DNA of 64,000 nucleotides from Acinetobacter sp. WU_MDCI_Axc73 (GTDB lineage Bacteria; Pseudomonadota; Gammaproteobacteria; Pseudomonadales; Moraxellaceae). Under the pieces are notes generated by a model. It was not told where the DNA came from, did no database searches, and saw only the letters and a list, made by a program, of their open reading frames with translations. The DNA lies in contig NZ_JAHPRO010000015.1 in NCBI RefSeq assembly GCF_025562455.1, positions 1 through 64,000 on the forward strand. The letters are read 5' to 3'. Positions 36,769 through 47,198 of this stretch are shown here, piece after piece (position 1 is the stretch's first letter; every line of letters begins with the position of its first letter). Position numbers and translations under genes: made by a program.

Positions 36769-39700
36769 ATGCACGTCACTATCATTTCTGCTTGCGAAAA
36801 AAGAGCTTTAAAAAAGACCAGAGCGATTTTGGACAGTTATGCCATTCGTACAGGGCATAGTTCATGGCAAGCGCCAATGACAATGGATGGTTTAAAAGAA
36901 ATTCGTACCGCACTCAAAAAAGTCGCAACACGGCAGACTGCGGTTGCGGCCTATGTCAATTTTGATATGCGCCGTATGAAATTGGCTTGGGTGGTAGGTG
37001 CAAAACACAAGTTTGCAAACGATGGCGCATATCCAGTGGCATCGACTAAGAAAAATCAAGAAAAGTTAATGCTTGAGCAATGGGTTAAAGCCAGTAGTCT
37101 GCTGGCTGGTGCAGCAGGCGATATGCATGATATTGGAAAGGCATCAAAACATTTTCAGCATAAACTCAACCCTGAAATGGCAAAGCAGCGAGTTAAAGAT
37201 GATGTACGGCATGAATGGTTATCCATGAAGTTGCTACAAAATTTAAGAAAAAATGATTGGAATTGGCAACAGGCTTGGAACAATTTAAATAAAGGTTTGG
37301 ATCGTTTCACTTTAGGTGATCGTGAAATTAACAATAATTCAGATAAAGGGATCCAAACTGAATTAGAAGCTGTGGATTATCTGATTGTTAGCCATCATGG
37401 GTTATTGGGGATCGAAGAAATTCTAAAAGGCGATGCAATGGCATTGCCACATTATGAAAATCATGTTCGTCAGCGCATTCCATCAATTGAGCAAATGAGC
37501 TGTGCAGGTGATTTATCAAAGTCTATTTCTAATAGTCATCAAAAACGTATGCAAAGACTGATTGCATTAGTACCACAACACAATAAAGACCAGCTTTTGT
37601 ATTGGAAAGCACTGGCGTTGCATTCCAGAGCAGCACTGATTCATGCCGATCATATTGTGTCAGCACAGCAATACTCTGCGGTTAAACCTGAAAAAGTCCA
37701 ATTATTTGCCAATACCAAATTTAAAGAAATTGCCATAGGTCAAAAAGCCAGAATACAGGATCAGCCTTTAGATTGGCATTTGCATCAAGTTGGTGATCGT
37801 GCATCACGGATTGCGGTGCAAATGATGACCGATTTAAATTTATCAGGGTTATCTGAACAAAGCGTTGAATATATTTGTCAACCGACGACTCATCCACGTT
37901 TTCAATGGCAAAATATCGCAGCAACAGCGTTACAAAAACAGATTCAGAAAAATCCAGAAGCAGCTGCACTTATTTTTAATATTGCAGGAACGGGTAGTGG
38001 TAAAACTCGTATGAATTTGCGCGCAGCCTGTACCTTACGTCCTGATGATCCTAGAATAAGTATCGCACTTAACTTACGCTCTTTAACTTTGCAAACTGGA
38101 TATGCTTTGCAGTCCTCTATGAATTTATCTGATGATGAAATCGCGGTCATTATTGGCGATACCGTAACGCAAGACTTATTTAATCAGAGTAAGGAAAAAC
38201 TAGAGTTTATTGATGAAGATGAAAATCATCCAGAGCCGATTTTTGATGCGTTTGGTGAAGATTATGAATTACCTGAATGGCTAAACCCTTTATTTACCAT
38301 TGAACAAAAGGGACGTAAAGTTTTAGACAAAAAAGATCAAACCGTATTGGCTTCACCGCTTTTAGTGTCAACCATTGATTATTTAATTGCTGCGGGTGAA
38401 CCACATAGACAAGGCCATCATGTTAAAGCTCTATTACGTATCATCAGTAGTGATCTCATCTTGGATGAAATTGATGGTTATGAACCGAAAGCACTGATTG
38501 CGGTATTACGTTTGGTTCAGCTTGCTGCTATGTATGGACGGCATGTGATTTGTTCATCGGCTACTTTGTCTCTAACGGTTGCTAAAACCATTCATCGAGC
38601 TTTTGAGTCAGGGTTGCAAATGCGCGTAGCCTTATATCAAAAACCACAAAAATCAATTATTGCGATTATTGATAATGAATTAAAGCCTCAAGTCTGGTTA
38701 GATGATTCAAATCAAACATCATTATTTAAACAAAATTATCAACAGCATTTGGATGCCTTACAGCAACATCTAACAACGAAAACAACCTATCGTTTAGCAC
38801 AGCTTTTGCCTCTATCGGATACCACCGTGTTGGCATGGAAGCGCTCTGTGCTTGAAGGTGCGAAGCACTTACATCAAGAACATGCTTGGAATTTTAATAA
38901 AACTGATAAGAAAATATCACTGGGTCTGATTCGAGTTGCTAATATTAAACATGCGATTCGCTTAGCACAGTTTTTGTCAGAACATTTACCAGAAGCGAAA
39001 GTGGCTTGTTATCATGCCAATGATTGGCTGATTTCACGTTTTTATAAAGAGCAACGTCTTGATCAATTGCTAACACGTCACAAAGATGGCAAAAAAAGAA
39101 AAACAGGCAATGAACAGATTGAGCAGGATGATGAGTTATTGGAGTTGGTGAAAAATAGTCCGTCTTCTAGCATTCCTTTGATTGTGATTGCTACACCTGT
39201 AGAAGAAGTCGGGCGTGATCATGATTTTGACTGGGCGATTATTGATGCTTCTAGTGTGCAATCGATTGTTCAAACCGCAGGGCGGGTTAATCGGCATCGC
39301 TTAGATACAATTCAGCAGCCGAATATTATAATTCCACAGTGGAACTATCGTTATTGTGATCAACGTGATAAAGAAAAGCATAAAAAATTGCCGAAACAAC
39401 TGAAAGCAGTTTTTCAATATCCAGGTTACGAAAGTTATGGTGCTTCAAAGAAAAAAGTATATCAATCTCAAGACTTAACAGAACTTTTACCATGGAATGA
39501 AAATCAGCAATTAGTGATTAATGCACGATTACGTTTTGATCAAAAAAACTGCTTATTTGCACAATGCGATGATCATGAAATTGGTGAGTTTTGTAAAAAA
39601 TATTTTGATGATCAAGGTGATCAACTTTTTTCACGTTCCGATGTGGACGCCAGCATTATGACTGAAAATATTTATGATATCACGCCGCTGCGTGATCATG

Positions 39701-40014
39701 AAATGCAAGAGATTTATAAGTTTGATTGGGATAATGCTTTGATTGCGGAAAAGCAGGTTTATGGCATGGATGTGAAAGCCAGTAAATATGCTGGATATGA
39801 AAAATATGGCCTTATTTGGGATAAGGTAAAATTTGAGGAAATTGCCGCAGCACCACAGGCATGGTTGAGTTTAAATCCAGAAGAAATGATCAGCTATTGT
39901 CAGGACTATCATATTTCGGCAGAACAGGGCTGCCGAGTTTCTTTAGCTACTTATAATAAAGAGCAAATACCTCATTGGTGTTATGACTACGGCTTTGGTA
40001 TTTTTAAAGAATAA
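36769..40014 (+). CDS. cas2-3: Cas2-Cas3 fusion helicase-nuclease, type I-F
   Basis: This 1081-residue protein has an N-terminal Cas2 domain (about 1-95) fused to Cas3, the defining trait of type I-F. The HD nuclease motif is His120-Asp121 in GDMHDIGK. The helicase shows Walker A GTGSGKT at 407-413, DEID at 566-569, the segment CSSATLS, and motif VI QTAGRVNRHR near 840. It degrades target DNA after Cascade binding and joins Cas1 in acquisition. It is transcribed away from the other cas genes, from its own promoter in the preceding gap, instead of lying between cas1 and cas8f. The frame is intact. Confidence 0.96.
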   Translation: MHVTIISACEKRALKKTRAILDSYAIRTGHSSWQAPMTMDGLKEIRTALKKVATRQTAVAAYVNFDMRRMKLAWVVGAKHKFANDGAYPVASTKKNQEKLMLEQWVKASSLLAGAAGDMHDIGKASKHFQHKLNPEMAKQRVKDDVRHEWLSMKLLQNLRKNDWNWQQAWNNLNKGLDRFTLGDREINNNSDKGIQTELEAVDYLIVSHHGLLGIEEILKGDAMALPHYENHVRQRIPSIEQMSCAGDLSKSISNSHQKRMQRLIALVPQHNKDQLLYWKALALHSRAALIHADHIVSAQQYSAVKPEKVQLFANTKFKEIAIGQKARIQDQPLDWHLHQVGDRASRIAVQMMTDLNLSGLSEQSVEYICQPTTHPRFQWQNIAATALQKQIQKNPEAAALIFNIAGTGSGKTRMNLRAACTLRPDDPRISIALNLRSLTLQTGYALQSSMNLSDDEIAVIIGDTVTQDLFNQSKEKLEFIDEDENHPEPIFDAFGEDYELPEWLNPLFTIEQKGRKVLDKKDQTVLASPLLVSTIDYLIAAGEPHRQGHHVKALLRIISSDLILDEIDGYEPKALIAVLRLVQLAAMYGRHVICSSATLSLTVAKTIHRAFESGLQMRVALYQKPQKSIIAIIDNELKPQVWLDDSNQTSLFKQNYQQHLDALQQHLTTKTTYRLAQLLPLSDTTVLAWKRSVLEGAKHLHQEHAWNFNKTDKKISLGLIRVANIKHAIRLAQFLSEHLPEAKVACYHANDWLISRFYKEQRLDQLLTRHKDGKKRKTGNEQIEQDDELLELVKNSPSSSIPLIVIATPVEEVGRDHDFDWAIIDASSVQSIVQTAGRVNRHRLDTIQQPNIIIPQWNYRYCDQRDKEKHKKLPKQLKAVFQYPGYESYGASKKKVYQSQDLTELLPWNENQQLVINARLRFDQKNCLFAQCDDHEIGEFCKKYFDDQGDQLFSRSDVDASIMTENIYDITPLRDHEMQEIYKFDWDNALIAEKQVYGMDVKASKYAGYEKYGLIWDKVKFEEIAAAPQAWLSLNPEEMISYCQDYHISAEQGCRVSLATYNKEQIPHWCYDYGFGIFKE

Positions 40015-40032
40015 AATGCCACATAGATATCT

Positions 40033-40068
40033 GATAAAAACGCCCTGTTTCCGAAGAAACAAGGCGCT
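40033..40068 (-). terminator. Terminator of the pirin gene
   Basis: On the minus strand GCGCCTTGTTTC and GAAACAGGGCG form a stem with a TTCG loop, followed by TTTTT. On the plus strand it could also slow cas2-3 transcription. Confidence 0.85.
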
Positions 40069-40079
40069 TAGTAAATGAC

Positions 40080-40769
40080 TTAGTTGGGTAAATCAAACCA
40101 GATCATTTCACTATCTTCAAGTGCTCTGATTGAAGTTTTTTCATCAAATAATAAAGCATCACCTGCTTTAACAATTTGATTCTCAATCATAATTTGACCT
40201 TTGATCACATGCACATAGTTGTGCTTTTGAGTTGCAGAAATGGCTAACTCTTTACCAGCTTGTAACACGGCCGCGTTCACTTCCGCATTTTGGCGAATAT
40301 GCATAGCAGCATTATCATTTGGACCTGCAATCAAATGCCATTGATTTGGCTGTTCACTCGGATCAAGTTTGATTTGTTGATACGTTGGCTCAGCATCGCG
40401 TACATTTGGATGAATCCAGATTTGAAACAGATGTACTGGCTCATCGCTATTATTGAACTCACTATGTGCTACACCTGTACCCGCGCTCATCAACTGCCAT
40501 TCACCTGCGGTAATATGTTCTTCATTACCCATCGTATCGCGGTGGCTTAGGCGACCATCGGTGACATAGGTCAAGATCTCCATATTGTCATGTGGGTGCG
40601 TACCAAAACCATTATGCGCAGCAATCGTATCGTCATTAATCACACGAAGTGGACCAAAACCCATATATTTTGGATCATACCAGCTACCAAATGAAAAGCT
40701 ATGATAAGTATTTAACCAACCTGCTTGGACATGACCACGGTTTTCACTACGATGTAGATATGCATTCAT
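40080..40769 (-). CDS. Pirin-family bicupin protein
   Basis: This 229-residue cytoplasmic bicupin begins NRGHVQAGWLNTYHSFSFG. The N-terminal cupin carries the metal ligands in GFGTHPHDNMEIL and SAGTGVAHSEFN. This is the YhaK/pirin pattern, and some relatives oxidise quercetin. The physiological substrate is unknown. A GGGAG site precedes the ATG, and a strong terminator follows. No operon partner is visible. It is a common core gene in Acinetobacter and has no evident link to the CRISPR locus beside it. Confidence 0.9.
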   Translation of the reverse strand: MNAYLHRSENRGHVQAGWLNTYHSFSFGSWYDPKYMGFGPLRVINDDTIAAHNGFGTHPHDNMEILTYVTDGRLSHRDTMGNEEHITAGEWQLMSAGTGVAHSEFNNSDEPVHLFQIWIHPNVRDAEPTYQQIKLDPSEQPNQWHLIAGPNDNAAMHIRQNAEVNAAVLQAGKELAISATQKHNYVHVIKGQIMIENQIVKAGDALLFDEKTSIRALEDSEMIWFDLPN

Positions 40770-40958
40770 TTTGCAACTCCCAAATTCTTATGTTTTACTT
40801 TATGAACATATAGTAGCCATCTCTCAATATAGTAAAAACACCAGTATTGGAACATGTTGTTCTATTTTTGATATGATTTTAAAAAAATTATATAATTACT
40901 AAAAATAATGGAACAATAAAAAGCATCAAAATAATTGATAACTATTAAAGTGAAATAT

Positions 40959-40988
40959 AAAAAAGCCCGCATTTAAATGCAGGCTTTA
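40959..40988 (-). terminator. Terminator of the L,D-transpeptidase gene
   Basis: On the minus strand AAAGCCTGC and GCGGGCTTTTTT form a stem around ATTTAAAT and end in T6. Confidence 0.85.
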
Positions 40989-41004
40989 AAAAGGTTAATT
41001 GATT

Positions 41005-42324
41005 TTATTCAAGAAATTTGACTGTGACACCACTGCTGACTTTATTGCCCAAATCATTGGCATCCCAGTTGGTTAGACGAATACAACCATGTGATGCTGT
41101 TTTGGAAATCGCAGAAGGGTTTGGTGTCCCATGAATACCAAAAGATTTTTTACTTAAACCAATCCAGATATTACCTACAGGGGCATTTGGACCAGGTGGC
41201 AAAGACAATGGTTTTAGGTTATTGCCTTGAACGAAGTTACTCGGTGAGTAGCTATACCAAGGGTTACGTGCAACACCAACTACCTTATAAGTACCTGTTG
41301 GAGATGGTGTATCACTACTGCCAATTGTTGCAGGAAATGAGGCAATCATTTGGTTGCGGCTATTAAATAGATATAACTGACGCGCACCTTTATGGGCAAT
41401 GATGAGATGAATATCTTCTGGAAGATCATTACGCACATTGGCGACAATAATCTTTTCACCTTCTTTTTTAAAGTTTGCCTTAGGATTTAACTTTTTCAAA
41501 AAGTCTTCATCCATATGGAATTTTTCACCCAACATTTCTGTAACACGAGTGTAGTACAAACCTTTCATTTTGGCCTGTAGTGCATAATCATGGGGAATAG
41601 ATGTGGCATAAGGACCTTTTAAGTCTTCTGCTGTCAAAGTGTATTCTACAAAAGCGGGTTTGTTTTGCTTTGCGACCAATGCATCCCACGTTTCTTTCGT
41701 CAGCTCACCTGTTGGTTTTAAACCATTCATTTGCTGAAAAGATGAGAGAGCTTTTAGCGTATTCATCCCACTTGTGCCATCGATTGCACCTGGAGATGCA
41801 TGGGAATTATTCAACATGACTTGCGCGCGGGCATAGACTGGAAATTGACCACGACCAATATTTTCATACCAGTCAGCATTATTTAGACCATCAAGTGTCC
41901 AAGATGCTTTACCTGCCTGAGTTTTTGTAGCAGTGGTTGTCGCTGCTGCTTTTTGAGCAGGAGTAGGTGCAACGCCAGTATCCGCATTTTTGGTCTCGCT
42001 GCTTTCAAGATTTTGCAACGTCGCAGATGCTTGATTCAGGTCATGTTCTTCCTGAGCACTGACTTGTGCTTGATCTGAACTTGCTGGACTAGATGTAGCC
42101 GCAGCTGAATCAGAATTTGCAATAGGTGACGAAACAGGACTAGATGCAGAAGATGTATTTTGAGAGAGAGGCTTACGTTCAATCGCAAGTGGATCAATCG
42201 GATCTTGAACTGACTGAGTGGGAATCACTTTTGGATTTAACGGTTGCTCTGCCGTAGGTGCAGCAAACGCTGTGCCAGTCATAATACAAGTCAGACTCAA
42301 AGCGAGCAAAGAGCGAACAAACAT
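41005..42324 (-). CDS. L,D-transpeptidase (YkuD domain) with peptidoglycan-binding region
   Basis: This 439-residue periplasmic enzyme has a signal peptide cut near AFA-AP (about residue 22). A long Ser/Ala/Thr-rich linker (about 35-145) precedes a PG_binding_1-like segment (about 155-215, LNNSHASPGAIDGTSG and ALSSFQQMNGL). The YkuD domain is at the C-terminus, with HGTPNPSAISKTASHGCIR and catalytic Cys414. It makes 3-3 peptidoglycan crosslinks or attaches proteins to the wall. The ATG at 42324 is chosen because AAGG lies 9 bases upstream. An in-frame TTG at 42333 is less likely. Confidence 0.92.
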   Translation of the reverse strand: MFVRSLLALSLTCIMTGTAFAAPTAEQPLNPKVIPTQSVQDPIDPLAIERKPLSQNTSSASSPVSSPIANSDSAAATSSPASSDQAQVSAQEEHDLNQASATLQNLESSETKNADTGVAPTPAQKAAATTTATKTQAGKASWTLDGLNNADWYENIGRGQFPVYARAQVMLNNSHASPGAIDGTSGMNTLKALSSFQQMNGLKPTGELTKETWDALVAKQNKPAFVEYTLTAEDLKGPYATSIPHDYALQAKMKGLYYTRVTEMLGEKFHMDEDFLKKLNPKANFKKEGEKIIVANVRNDLPEDIHLIIAHKGARQLYLFNSRNQMIASFPATIGSSDTPSPTGTYKVVGVARNPWYSYSPSNFVQGNNLKPLSLPPGPNAPVGNIWIGLSKKSFGIHGTPNPSAISKTASHGCIRLTNWDANDLGNKVSSGVTVKFLE

Positions 42325-42528
42325 GTAATTCAACCTTAAGAATTATTCATATAGTTAGGACAGGAAACAAAGTAAGTATTACAGAAAATACATCACGATG
42401 CAGTAGTTCTTTTGTGTAGTTATCCAATTTTATCTTGCCTGAACTAGATTTTATCGCATAGAGAAATTATTAAATCGCAAACCTTTTTGTTATGATGCAT
42501 GCAATAAAAATTGAGATAGAGAAAGTAA

Positions 42529-43602
42529 ATGACGACCTTAAAAAACGATCGTTTTCTACGTGCTTTATTGCGTGAACCTGTGGACACCACACCTGTATGG
42601 ATGATGCGACAAGCAGGTCGTTATTTACCAGAGTACCGCGAAACGCGTGGTAAAGCCGGTGACTTTTTATCTTTATGTAAAAACACTGACTTTGCTTGTG
42701 AAGTGACTTTGCAACCTTTACGTCGCTATGACTTAGATGCAGCAATTTTATTTTCAGATATTTTGACAGTACCAGATGCATTGGGTTTGGGGCTTTATTT
42801 TGAAACGGGTGAAGGACCAAAGTTTAAAAAGACCATTCGCACTGAACAAGATGTTTTGAATTTACCTAACTTCAATGCCAAGTCTGACCTAGATTACGTG
42901 ATGAATGCAGTTTCAACGATTCGTTCGGCTTTAGGTGGGCAAGTTCCTTTAATTGGATTTTCAGGGAGTCCTTGGACATTGGCAACGTATATGATTGAAG
43001 GGGGTTCTAGCAAGGACTTTCGTCATACCAAACATATGCTATATGCGCAGCCAGAAGTCTTGCATGCTTTGCTAGATCGTCTTGCTGTCGCTGTCATTGA
43101 TTATTTAAATGCGCAAATTGATGCAGGTGCTCAAGCGATTCAAATTTTTGACAGTTGGGGCGGGGCATTGGCGCATCGTGAATATGTTGAGTTTTCACTT
43201 AACTATATGCAAAAAATTATCGCGGGTTTACAACGTGAAAAAGACGGCCGCCGTATTCCAGTAATTTTATTTACCAAAGGGGGTGGTCAATGGTTAGAAC
43301 CCATGATTGCGACAGGTGCAGATGCTCTTGGACTAGATTGGACAACACCGTTGGATGTGGCGCGTCAAAGTATTGCGGGTCGTGTTGCTGTACAGGGGAA
43401 TCTGGATCCTGCGGTGTTGTATGGTTCAACCGCATCAATTGAAAAGTCTGTCAAAGCCATGTTAGACGATGCTTACGCTCATGCTGAAACAACAGGTTAT
43501 GTCGCAAATCTTGGACATGGCATCACGCAATGGGTAGATCCTGCGCAGCCGAAAATTTTTATTGATACCGTACATGAATATAGCGCCAAATATTTGGAAT
43601 AA
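42529..43602 (+). CDS. hemE: Uroporphyrinogen decarboxylase
   Basis: This 357-residue cytoplasmic enzyme decarboxylates uroporphyrinogen III to coproporphyrinogen III in haem synthesis. It shows the N-terminal signature [17 protein letters not shown] with the catalytic Arg residues, the [13 protein letters not shown] segment with the essential Asp, [17 protein letters not shown], and GLDWTT. The length is normal. A possible TATGAT -10 box lies near 42491. The next gene overlaps or abuts its end, which suggests a two-gene transcript. Confidence 0.97.
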   Translation: MTTLKNDRFLRALLREPVDTTPVWMMRQAGRYLPEYRETRGKAGDFLSLCKNTDFACEVTLQPLRRYDLDAAILFSDILTVPDALGLGLYFETGEGPKFKKTIRTEQDVLNLPNFNAKSDLDYVMNAVSTIRSALGGQVPLIGFSGSPWTLATYMIEGGSSKDFRHTKHMLYAQPEVLHALLDRLAVAVIDYLNAQIDAGAQAIQIFDSWGGALAHREYVEFSLNYMQKIIAGLQREKDGRRIPVILFTKGGGQWLEPMIATGADALGLDWTTPLDVARQSIAGRVAVQGNLDPAVLYGSTASIEKSVKAMLDDAYAHAETTGYVANLGHGITQWVDPAQPKIFIDTVHEYSAKYLE

Positions 43603-43609
43603 GATTTTT

Positions 43610-44413
43610 GTGTACGCCCTCAACCTCATTTCTCAATTTTGTTTTAAGGCAGCTTCGGCTGCCTTGTTTGGTATTTTATTGCTGTTGGCATTTGTATTCA
43701 CTGCGCCGATGGGTAGTCATGACTATCATGGCTTTTATCGCTATGACTATTTGCTTTTTTACGCCTTGGCAATTCAAGTTTGTTTACTTTACTTAAAACT
43801 TGAATCTTGGGCTGAGGCCAAAGTGATTGCTTTATTCCATATTATGGCGATGGTAATGGAAATTTTTCTGACTCATCCTGCGATCGCCTCATGGCAATAT
43901 CCGCAGCCTGCCATATTTAAACTTTGGACAGTACCACTTTTCGCTGGGTTTATGTATTCAGCAGTCGGTAGTTTTTTTGCGCGTTCATTGCGTCTATATC
44001 AAATATCATTTGAAGCTTTGCCACGTTTTGGCAATATGCTGGCATTGGCGCTTTGCTCGTACATTAACTTTATGAGCAAATTTTTTATTCCTGATATACG
44101 TTATGGGTTATTTCTGTGGAGTGTCATCATTTTTTGGAAAACCCGATTAACTTTTTGTTTATCTGCAAGAACTTTTCAACTTCCCATGTTACCTGTGCTT
44201 TTAGTCTTGGCATTTATCATCTGGATTGCTGAAAACATCAGTACCTTTTATAAAATCTGGCTATATCCAAGTCAGGTGAACGCTTGGCATATGGTTGGTT
44301 GGGGTAAGCTTGGATCGTGGTATTTATTGTTGCTGTTAAGTTTGGTTTTAGTGTTAAAAATACTGGGGAATCGAAGTCATAATGGTCGCTGGAAACTAAA
44401 CGAATTTCAATAA
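43610..44413 (+). CDS. DUF817-family membrane protein
   Basis: This protein of about 267 residues has seven or eight hydrophobic segments and matches the DUF817 family (FKAASAALFGILLLLAF, YRYDYLLFYALAIQV, SHDYHGF, WTVPLFAGFMYSAVGS, FIPDIRYGLF). The family is uncharacterised but looks like an integral membrane enzyme or transporter. The GTG at 43610 is preferred, because GGAATAAG lies at the right distance upstream. ATG at 43574 or TTG at 43562 would extend it into hemE. It lies 7 bp after the hemE stop. Confidence 0.8.
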   Translation: MYALNLISQFCFKAASAALFGILLLLAFVFTAPMGSHDYHGFYRYDYLLFYALAIQVCLLYLKLESWAEAKVIALFHIMAMVMEIFLTHPAIASWQYPQPAIFKLWTVPLFAGFMYSAVGSFFARSLRLYQISFEALPRFGNMLALALCSYINFMSKFFIPDIRYGLFLWSVIIFWKTRLTFCLSARTFQLPMLPVLLVLAFIIWIAENISTFYKIWLYPSQVNAWHMVGWGKLGSWYLLLLLSLVLVLKILGNRSHNGRWKLNEFQ

Positions 44414-44468
44414 AATATAAAATTATCTTGGATTTTCCAAAAGCATTTTATCGTATTTTTTGAGAATG

Positions 44469-44489
44469 ATAGGGCACATACGTGCCCTA
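44469..44489. terminator. Hairpin between convergent DUF817 and MFS genes
   Basis: TAGGGCAC and GTGCCCTA form a perfect 8-bp stem with a 4-base loop. T-rich tails are weak on both strands, so termination is likely but not certain. Confidence 0.5.
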
Positions 44490-44493
44490 AGTT

Positions 44494-45711
44494 TTATGGA
44501 TTGATTCGTGTTTGCAGCGCGAACTTTCGGGTATAGATATTGATCAGACAACCTAATAATGCGCAAAACGCCGCTGCGATAAAGACCGATGGATAGCCCA
44601 GATAAAGGGCGACTAATCCAAATACAGGGGCATAAATGGCGTAGGCAATGTCCTGACAGGCTGAAAATACGCCCATTGCTGTACCACGAATTTGAGCGGG
44701 TGCGCCTTTAATCAGTTCCACTCCTAAAGCTGGATAAATTAAAGAACATCCAGCACCTGTGACGACTGCACCCAGTAATGCAATTTCCACTCGAGGTGAT
44801 ATAAATAATAAAAATAGGCCAATGGCTTCAACGATTAATGAATATTTCACCAGTTTAAAGCCCGAAACTTTATCAGTTAAATGTCCACAGAAAATCCGCA
44901 CAGCCACAAAAGCCAGACCAAAAAAGGTCAATGCATAGCCTGCATACGCCCACTGCTGCTGTTTAAAATAAAGGGCAACAAAAGTTCCAATACAAGCAAA
45001 GCCGACACCTTGTAAAGCTAATACCAGACCAAAACGCCAAACGTATTGAATGACCTGTTTGAGTGGTGGATAAGTGCCTGTATGGGGTTGAGTCGCTCGG
45101 ATAAAAATATCAATGAACAAAGAGACAAGCGGTAAACAGATCAAAAGCAGAGCAACTGTGTAAAATCCAAAGCTTTCATATAGCCAGAGTCCCAAGGGCG
45201 CACCTGCGGCCAAAGCACCAAACATGACCATGCCTGTAAAGGACAGTAACTTACCAGCACGTGCTTGTCCGACTAAGCCAAGCCCCCAAGTCAGATGTCC
45301 GCTGACCAGTAAACTTTCTGCATAACCATGAACCAAACGCCCCACCAGCAAGATCACGAACTTGGATATCATCGAAACAGGTGCAAAAAAAGCTAGAATA
45401 TAAATACATCCTGCAATTAATAAAGACCCCATACCTTGCAAAGTCGCGCGTTTTGCACTGATTTGATCGGCAATACGACCTGCATAAGGTCGAGTCAAAA
45501 CGGTTGCGACAAATTGTGTGCCGACAGCGATACCCACCCAAAAATTATTGAATTTTAAACTGTCATGCACATACAGTGGAATCACTGCAAGAGGAGCCGA
45601 GATAGTAAGATAAGAAAGAAAAAGCGCAATGACTAAAGGGTAAAGTGTTTTAGCATCGTTATCTAACGTGGAGGGTGTTGTCATGGTCATATTCTGATTA
45701 GACTGTGTCAT
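44494..45711 (-). CDS. MFS transporter (YfcJ/YhhS-like)
   Basis: This 405-residue inner-membrane protein has 12 predicted TM segments. It contains the MFS loop RPYAGRIADQISAKRATLQG after TM2, the TM5-like GQARAGKLLSFTGMVMFGALAAGAPLG segment and GVFSACQDIAYAIYAP. The pattern resembles YfcJ/YhhS-type drug or sugar efflux permeases. The substrate is unknown. A GGAG site lies 7 bases before the ATG. It is probably monocistronic. Confidence 0.83.
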   Translation of the reverse strand: MTQSNQNMTMTTPSTLDNDAKTLYPLVIALFLSYLTISAPLAVIPLYVHDSLKFNNFWVGIAVGTQFVATVLTRPYAGRIADQISAKRATLQGMGSLLIAGCIYILAFFAPVSMISKFVILLVGRLVHGYAESLLVSGHLTWGLGLVGQARAGKLLSFTGMVMFGALAAGAPLGLWLYESFGFYTVALLLICLPLVSLFIDIFIRATQPHTGTYPPLKQVIQYVWRFGLVLALQGVGFACIGTFVALYFKQQQWAYAGYALTFFGLAFVAVRIFCGHLTDKVSGFKLVKYSLIVEAIGLFLLFISPRVEIALLGAVVTGAGCSLIYPALGVELIKGAPAQIRGTAMGVFSACQDIAYAIYAPVFGLVALYLGYPSVFIAAAFCALLGCLINIYTRKFALQTRINP

Positions 45712-45998
45712 TTGGTACTCCGTGGAAGGGATACCGTATAGACACGTACATCCACTTCCATTATTAAAAAATACTGGAACAGATGCGTTGGATAACGTGA
45801 ACGCTTACGATTTTAGTCAGGTAGGGAATGACCTGCTAACGCTTTGGCAGAATATCCCATGTTTTACAGCAATGATCAAGCTGATTTTTTATAAATCAGA
45901 TCATCACTATTTGATGGCGATGAGCTATCTTGCATAGCTGTTTAGCGCCTTTTAGTTTTTTCCCATTGGAGGAAATAAAGCAGATTTATGAAAGAAAT

Positions 45999-46550
45999 CT
46001 ATTCAATATCACCGATAAACATCACAGTATGACCCAGTAAATAACCTGCGGTTACCAACAAGGCTATCCAGATAAAAGCCCCGACAATGTTATACAATGA
46101 GAATACGCTATAATTCATACCACTCGAACCCGCAGCAAAAGGTGCAAAAGAGCGTACAAATGGGATAAAGCGAGCGACTAATATCGTCAAGGCACCATGT
46201 CGTTTAAAGTAATCATGGGTTTTTAATAAATGTTCATGTTTAATCAATCGTGATTTGATTTCAAAAATACGTACTCCCATACGACGACCAATATGATAAT
46301 TCACCATATAACCGAGTGTTGCCGCCACAGAAAGCAAAATAATAATAAAACCAAGATTCATCATGGGAATGGTTGAACAAAGCGCACCAACCGCAAGAAG
46401 TAGACTATCCCCAGGCAAAAAAAACATAAAAACGAAAGCCGTTTCACAAAAGATAATCAAAAAGAGCAGGGCATAAATCCATAACCCATATTGTTGAATC
46501 AAAATAGGCAGATAATGTTCAAAACTGAGTAAAAAATCGAAAAATTCCAC
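45999..46550 (-). CDS. DedA-family membrane protein
   Basis: This 183-residue protein has the DedA/SNARE-associated pattern: CETAFVFMFFLPGDSLL near the N-terminus, the amphipathic re-entrant segment with FKRHGALTILVARFIPFVRSF, GSSGMNYSVF, and a C-terminal TM helix. DedA proteins flip lipids such as undecaprenyl phosphate or phosphatidylethanolamine and support membrane potential. The start is taken as GTG at 46550, which has AAGG 9 bases upstream. An in-frame TTG at 46589 would add 13 atypical residues. Confidence 0.9.
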   Translation of the reverse strand: MEFFDFLLSFEHYLPILIQQYGLWIYALLFLIIFCETAFVFMFFLPGDSLLLAVGALCSTIPMMNLGFIIILLSVAATLGYMVNYHIGRRMGVRIFEIKSRLIKHEHLLKTHDYFKRHGALTILVARFIPFVRSFAPFAAGSSGMNYSVFSLYNIVGAFIWIALLVTAGYLLGHTVMFIGDIE

Positions 46551-46643
46551 TAACGATCTACCTTCATTATTACATTCGTTAATGTACAAAATCGCCAGAC
46601 TTTATCATAACGTCTGGCTAATCTTTTAAATATTGAAAGTCGG

Positions 46644-47198
46644 TTAATAACTTTCAGGTACTGCACTTAAAAACTCACGACGAACTTCTTTATCTGTTTT
46701 AAAGTCACCTAAAAAAGACACAGTACGCGTCGTCGATTCCTGTTTACCTACGCCACGCATCATCATACACATATGTGCTGAATCAATCATGACCGCAACA
46801 CCACGTGCTTGAGTGACTTCCAATACAGCTTCTGCAATTTGCTGAGTCAGATTTTCCTGAATCTGTAAGCGACGCGCAAACATTTCAGTAATACGAGCAA
46901 ATTTAGATAATCCTAAGACTTTACCCTCAGGTAAGTAGGCGATATGCACACGCCCGTAAAATGGCAAAAGATGATGTTCACATAAAGAATAAAATTCAAT
47001 ATTTTTAACCAACACCATTTCATGGTTATCTGATGGAAAAACCGCACTGTTGGTCACTTCTTCCAGTGTTTTGCCATAGCCCGAGGTCAAAAAAGAAAAT
47101 GCCTTGGCAGCTCGAATAGGCGTATCTTTAAGCCCAGGACGATTTAAATCCTCACCCACTGCGGTCAGAATATTTGCATAGGATTGCTGCATTGACAT
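46644..47198 (-). CDS. folE: GTP cyclohydrolase I
   Basis: This 184-residue enzyme converts GTP to dihydroneopterin triphosphate, the first step of folate synthesis. The zinc-binding CEHH motif is in [13 protein letters not shown], and [10 protein letters not shown] and [14 protein letters not shown] supply the remaining active-site residues including the second Cys. The length is normal. It is monocistronic and divergent from xdhA across a 354-bp gap. Confidence 0.96.
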   Translation of the reverse strand: MSMQQSYANILTAVGEDLNRPGLKDTPIRAAKAFSFLTSGYGKTLEEVTNSAVFPSDNHEMVLVKNIEFYSLCEHHLLPFYGRVHIAYLPEGKVLGLSKFARITEMFARRLQIQENLTQQIAEAVLEVTQARGVAVMIDSAHMCMMMRGVGKQESTTRTVSFLGDFKTDKEVRREFLSAVPESY

